Assembly (NCBI GenBank): GCA_964489835.1
Contig: CAZBBC010000001.1
Coordinates: forward strand, 71,660 to 135,659
DNA length: 64,000 nt
Direction of reading: 5' to 3'
DNA from: CAZBBC01 sp964489835
GTDB lineage: Bacteria > Calditrichota > Calditrichia > JAJRVZ01
Program-made: the position numbers and the translations under genes
Part shown: one piece after another, positions 63,809 to 64,000 of the stretch
Position numbering within the stretch: the first letter of the stretch is position 1
How the letters are laid out: each line of letters starts with the position of its first letter
The notes under the pieces: model-generated
What the model saw: the letters and a program-made list of their open reading frames with translations, nothing else
Databases searched by the model: none
Told to the model about the DNA's origin: nothing

Positions 63809-64000
63809 TTTAACCCGATTTATGTTTCTGATTAAATATAACCACTTTGCGTACAGATAATGTATATTTATTCTTTGCAAAGGGCAGATATATTAAGATA
63901 TCGATTTTTATGCTATTGTACCAAAAAACTTTGTTATTTTAGCAAAATTTTTACTAACCCGGATAATTCATTTCTCACCCGGGCGGGCCGGACAGGCAGC

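Noticed and set aside
63881..64000. Possible feature at the right edge
   Set aside because: The last 120 bases are AT-rich then GC-rich (ending CCGGGCGGGCCGGACAGGC); no gene start or complete element can be supported before the edge.

Overview
This 64 kb window is a stretch of bacterial chromosome of low to moderate GC. It is dense with genes and has no rRNA, tRNA, CRISPR array, prophage or insertion sequence that I can recognise. The cell envelope is Gram-negative: there is an outer-membrane beta-barrel, an RND pump, Sec signal peptides and lipoproteins. Shine-Dalgarno sites are usually clear (AGGAG, GGAGG), and several genes appear to start at TTG with a well-placed AGGA or AGGG. Mitochondrial-type citrate synthase, a giant LVIVD/Ig-repeat protein, an RMDN-like TPR protein and PHP-type PolX suggest a member of the FCB assemblage (Calditrichota, KSB1 or Marinimicrobia-like) rather than a core Bacteroidetes. 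This placement is inference. Four sodium-coupled symporters fit a saline or marine habitat.

Layout. 1-6.4 kb: the start of a gene running off the left edge, a membrane-anchored cytochrome c, peroxiredoxin Bcp, a 1372-residue LVIVD plus 11-repeat secreted protein, and a DUF502 membrane protein. 6.4-12.9 kb, all on the minus strand: a sensor kinase, two secreted paralogues with Ca-binding-type DGDG repeats, an outer-membrane barrel and an NtrC-type sigma-54 activator. Two sigma-54-like promoters and an enhancer-like dyad lie inside this locus, so it reads as a self-contained sigma-54 surface regulon. 13-23 kb: ALDH7-type dehydrogenase, PolX with a degenerate polymerase centre, an RND adaptor and pump, PlsX and a 5'-nucleotidase C-terminal-domain protein. 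23.4-30.2 kb: GAF-PP2C phosphatase, a sodium/solute symporter, a cyclic-nucleotide-binding protein, AI-2E transporter, a small membrane protein, an MTH1187-type protein and a B3/B4-domain protein. 30-43.8 kb: TIGR01212-type radical SAM protein, NDP-forming acyl-CoA synthetase, an M23 peptidase, Memo and AMMECR1 proteins, a second SSS symporter, Tex, endonuclease III and an aminotransferase.

43.9-47.4 kb (minus strand): an operon of HEAT-cyclophilin lipoprotein, RMDN-like TPR protein and HAD hydrolase. 47.6-55.4 kb (plus strand): a large single-TM protein, a divergent PilM-like protein and what looks like a PilN-PilO fusion, running into rsmD-coaD-pta-fmdB and citrate synthase. 55.4-64 kb: an MsbA-like ABC exporter, an NSS-AGCS-glutaredoxin operon, a YchF-like protein with an altered G3 motif, and the acpS-nnr operon.

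The two candidates for something undescribed are the sigma-54/DGDG surface locus (6.4-12.9 kb) and the divergent PilM/PilN-O-like module (47.6-51.5 kb). Intergenic regions also carry at least five families of short palindromic or tandem dispersed repeats.
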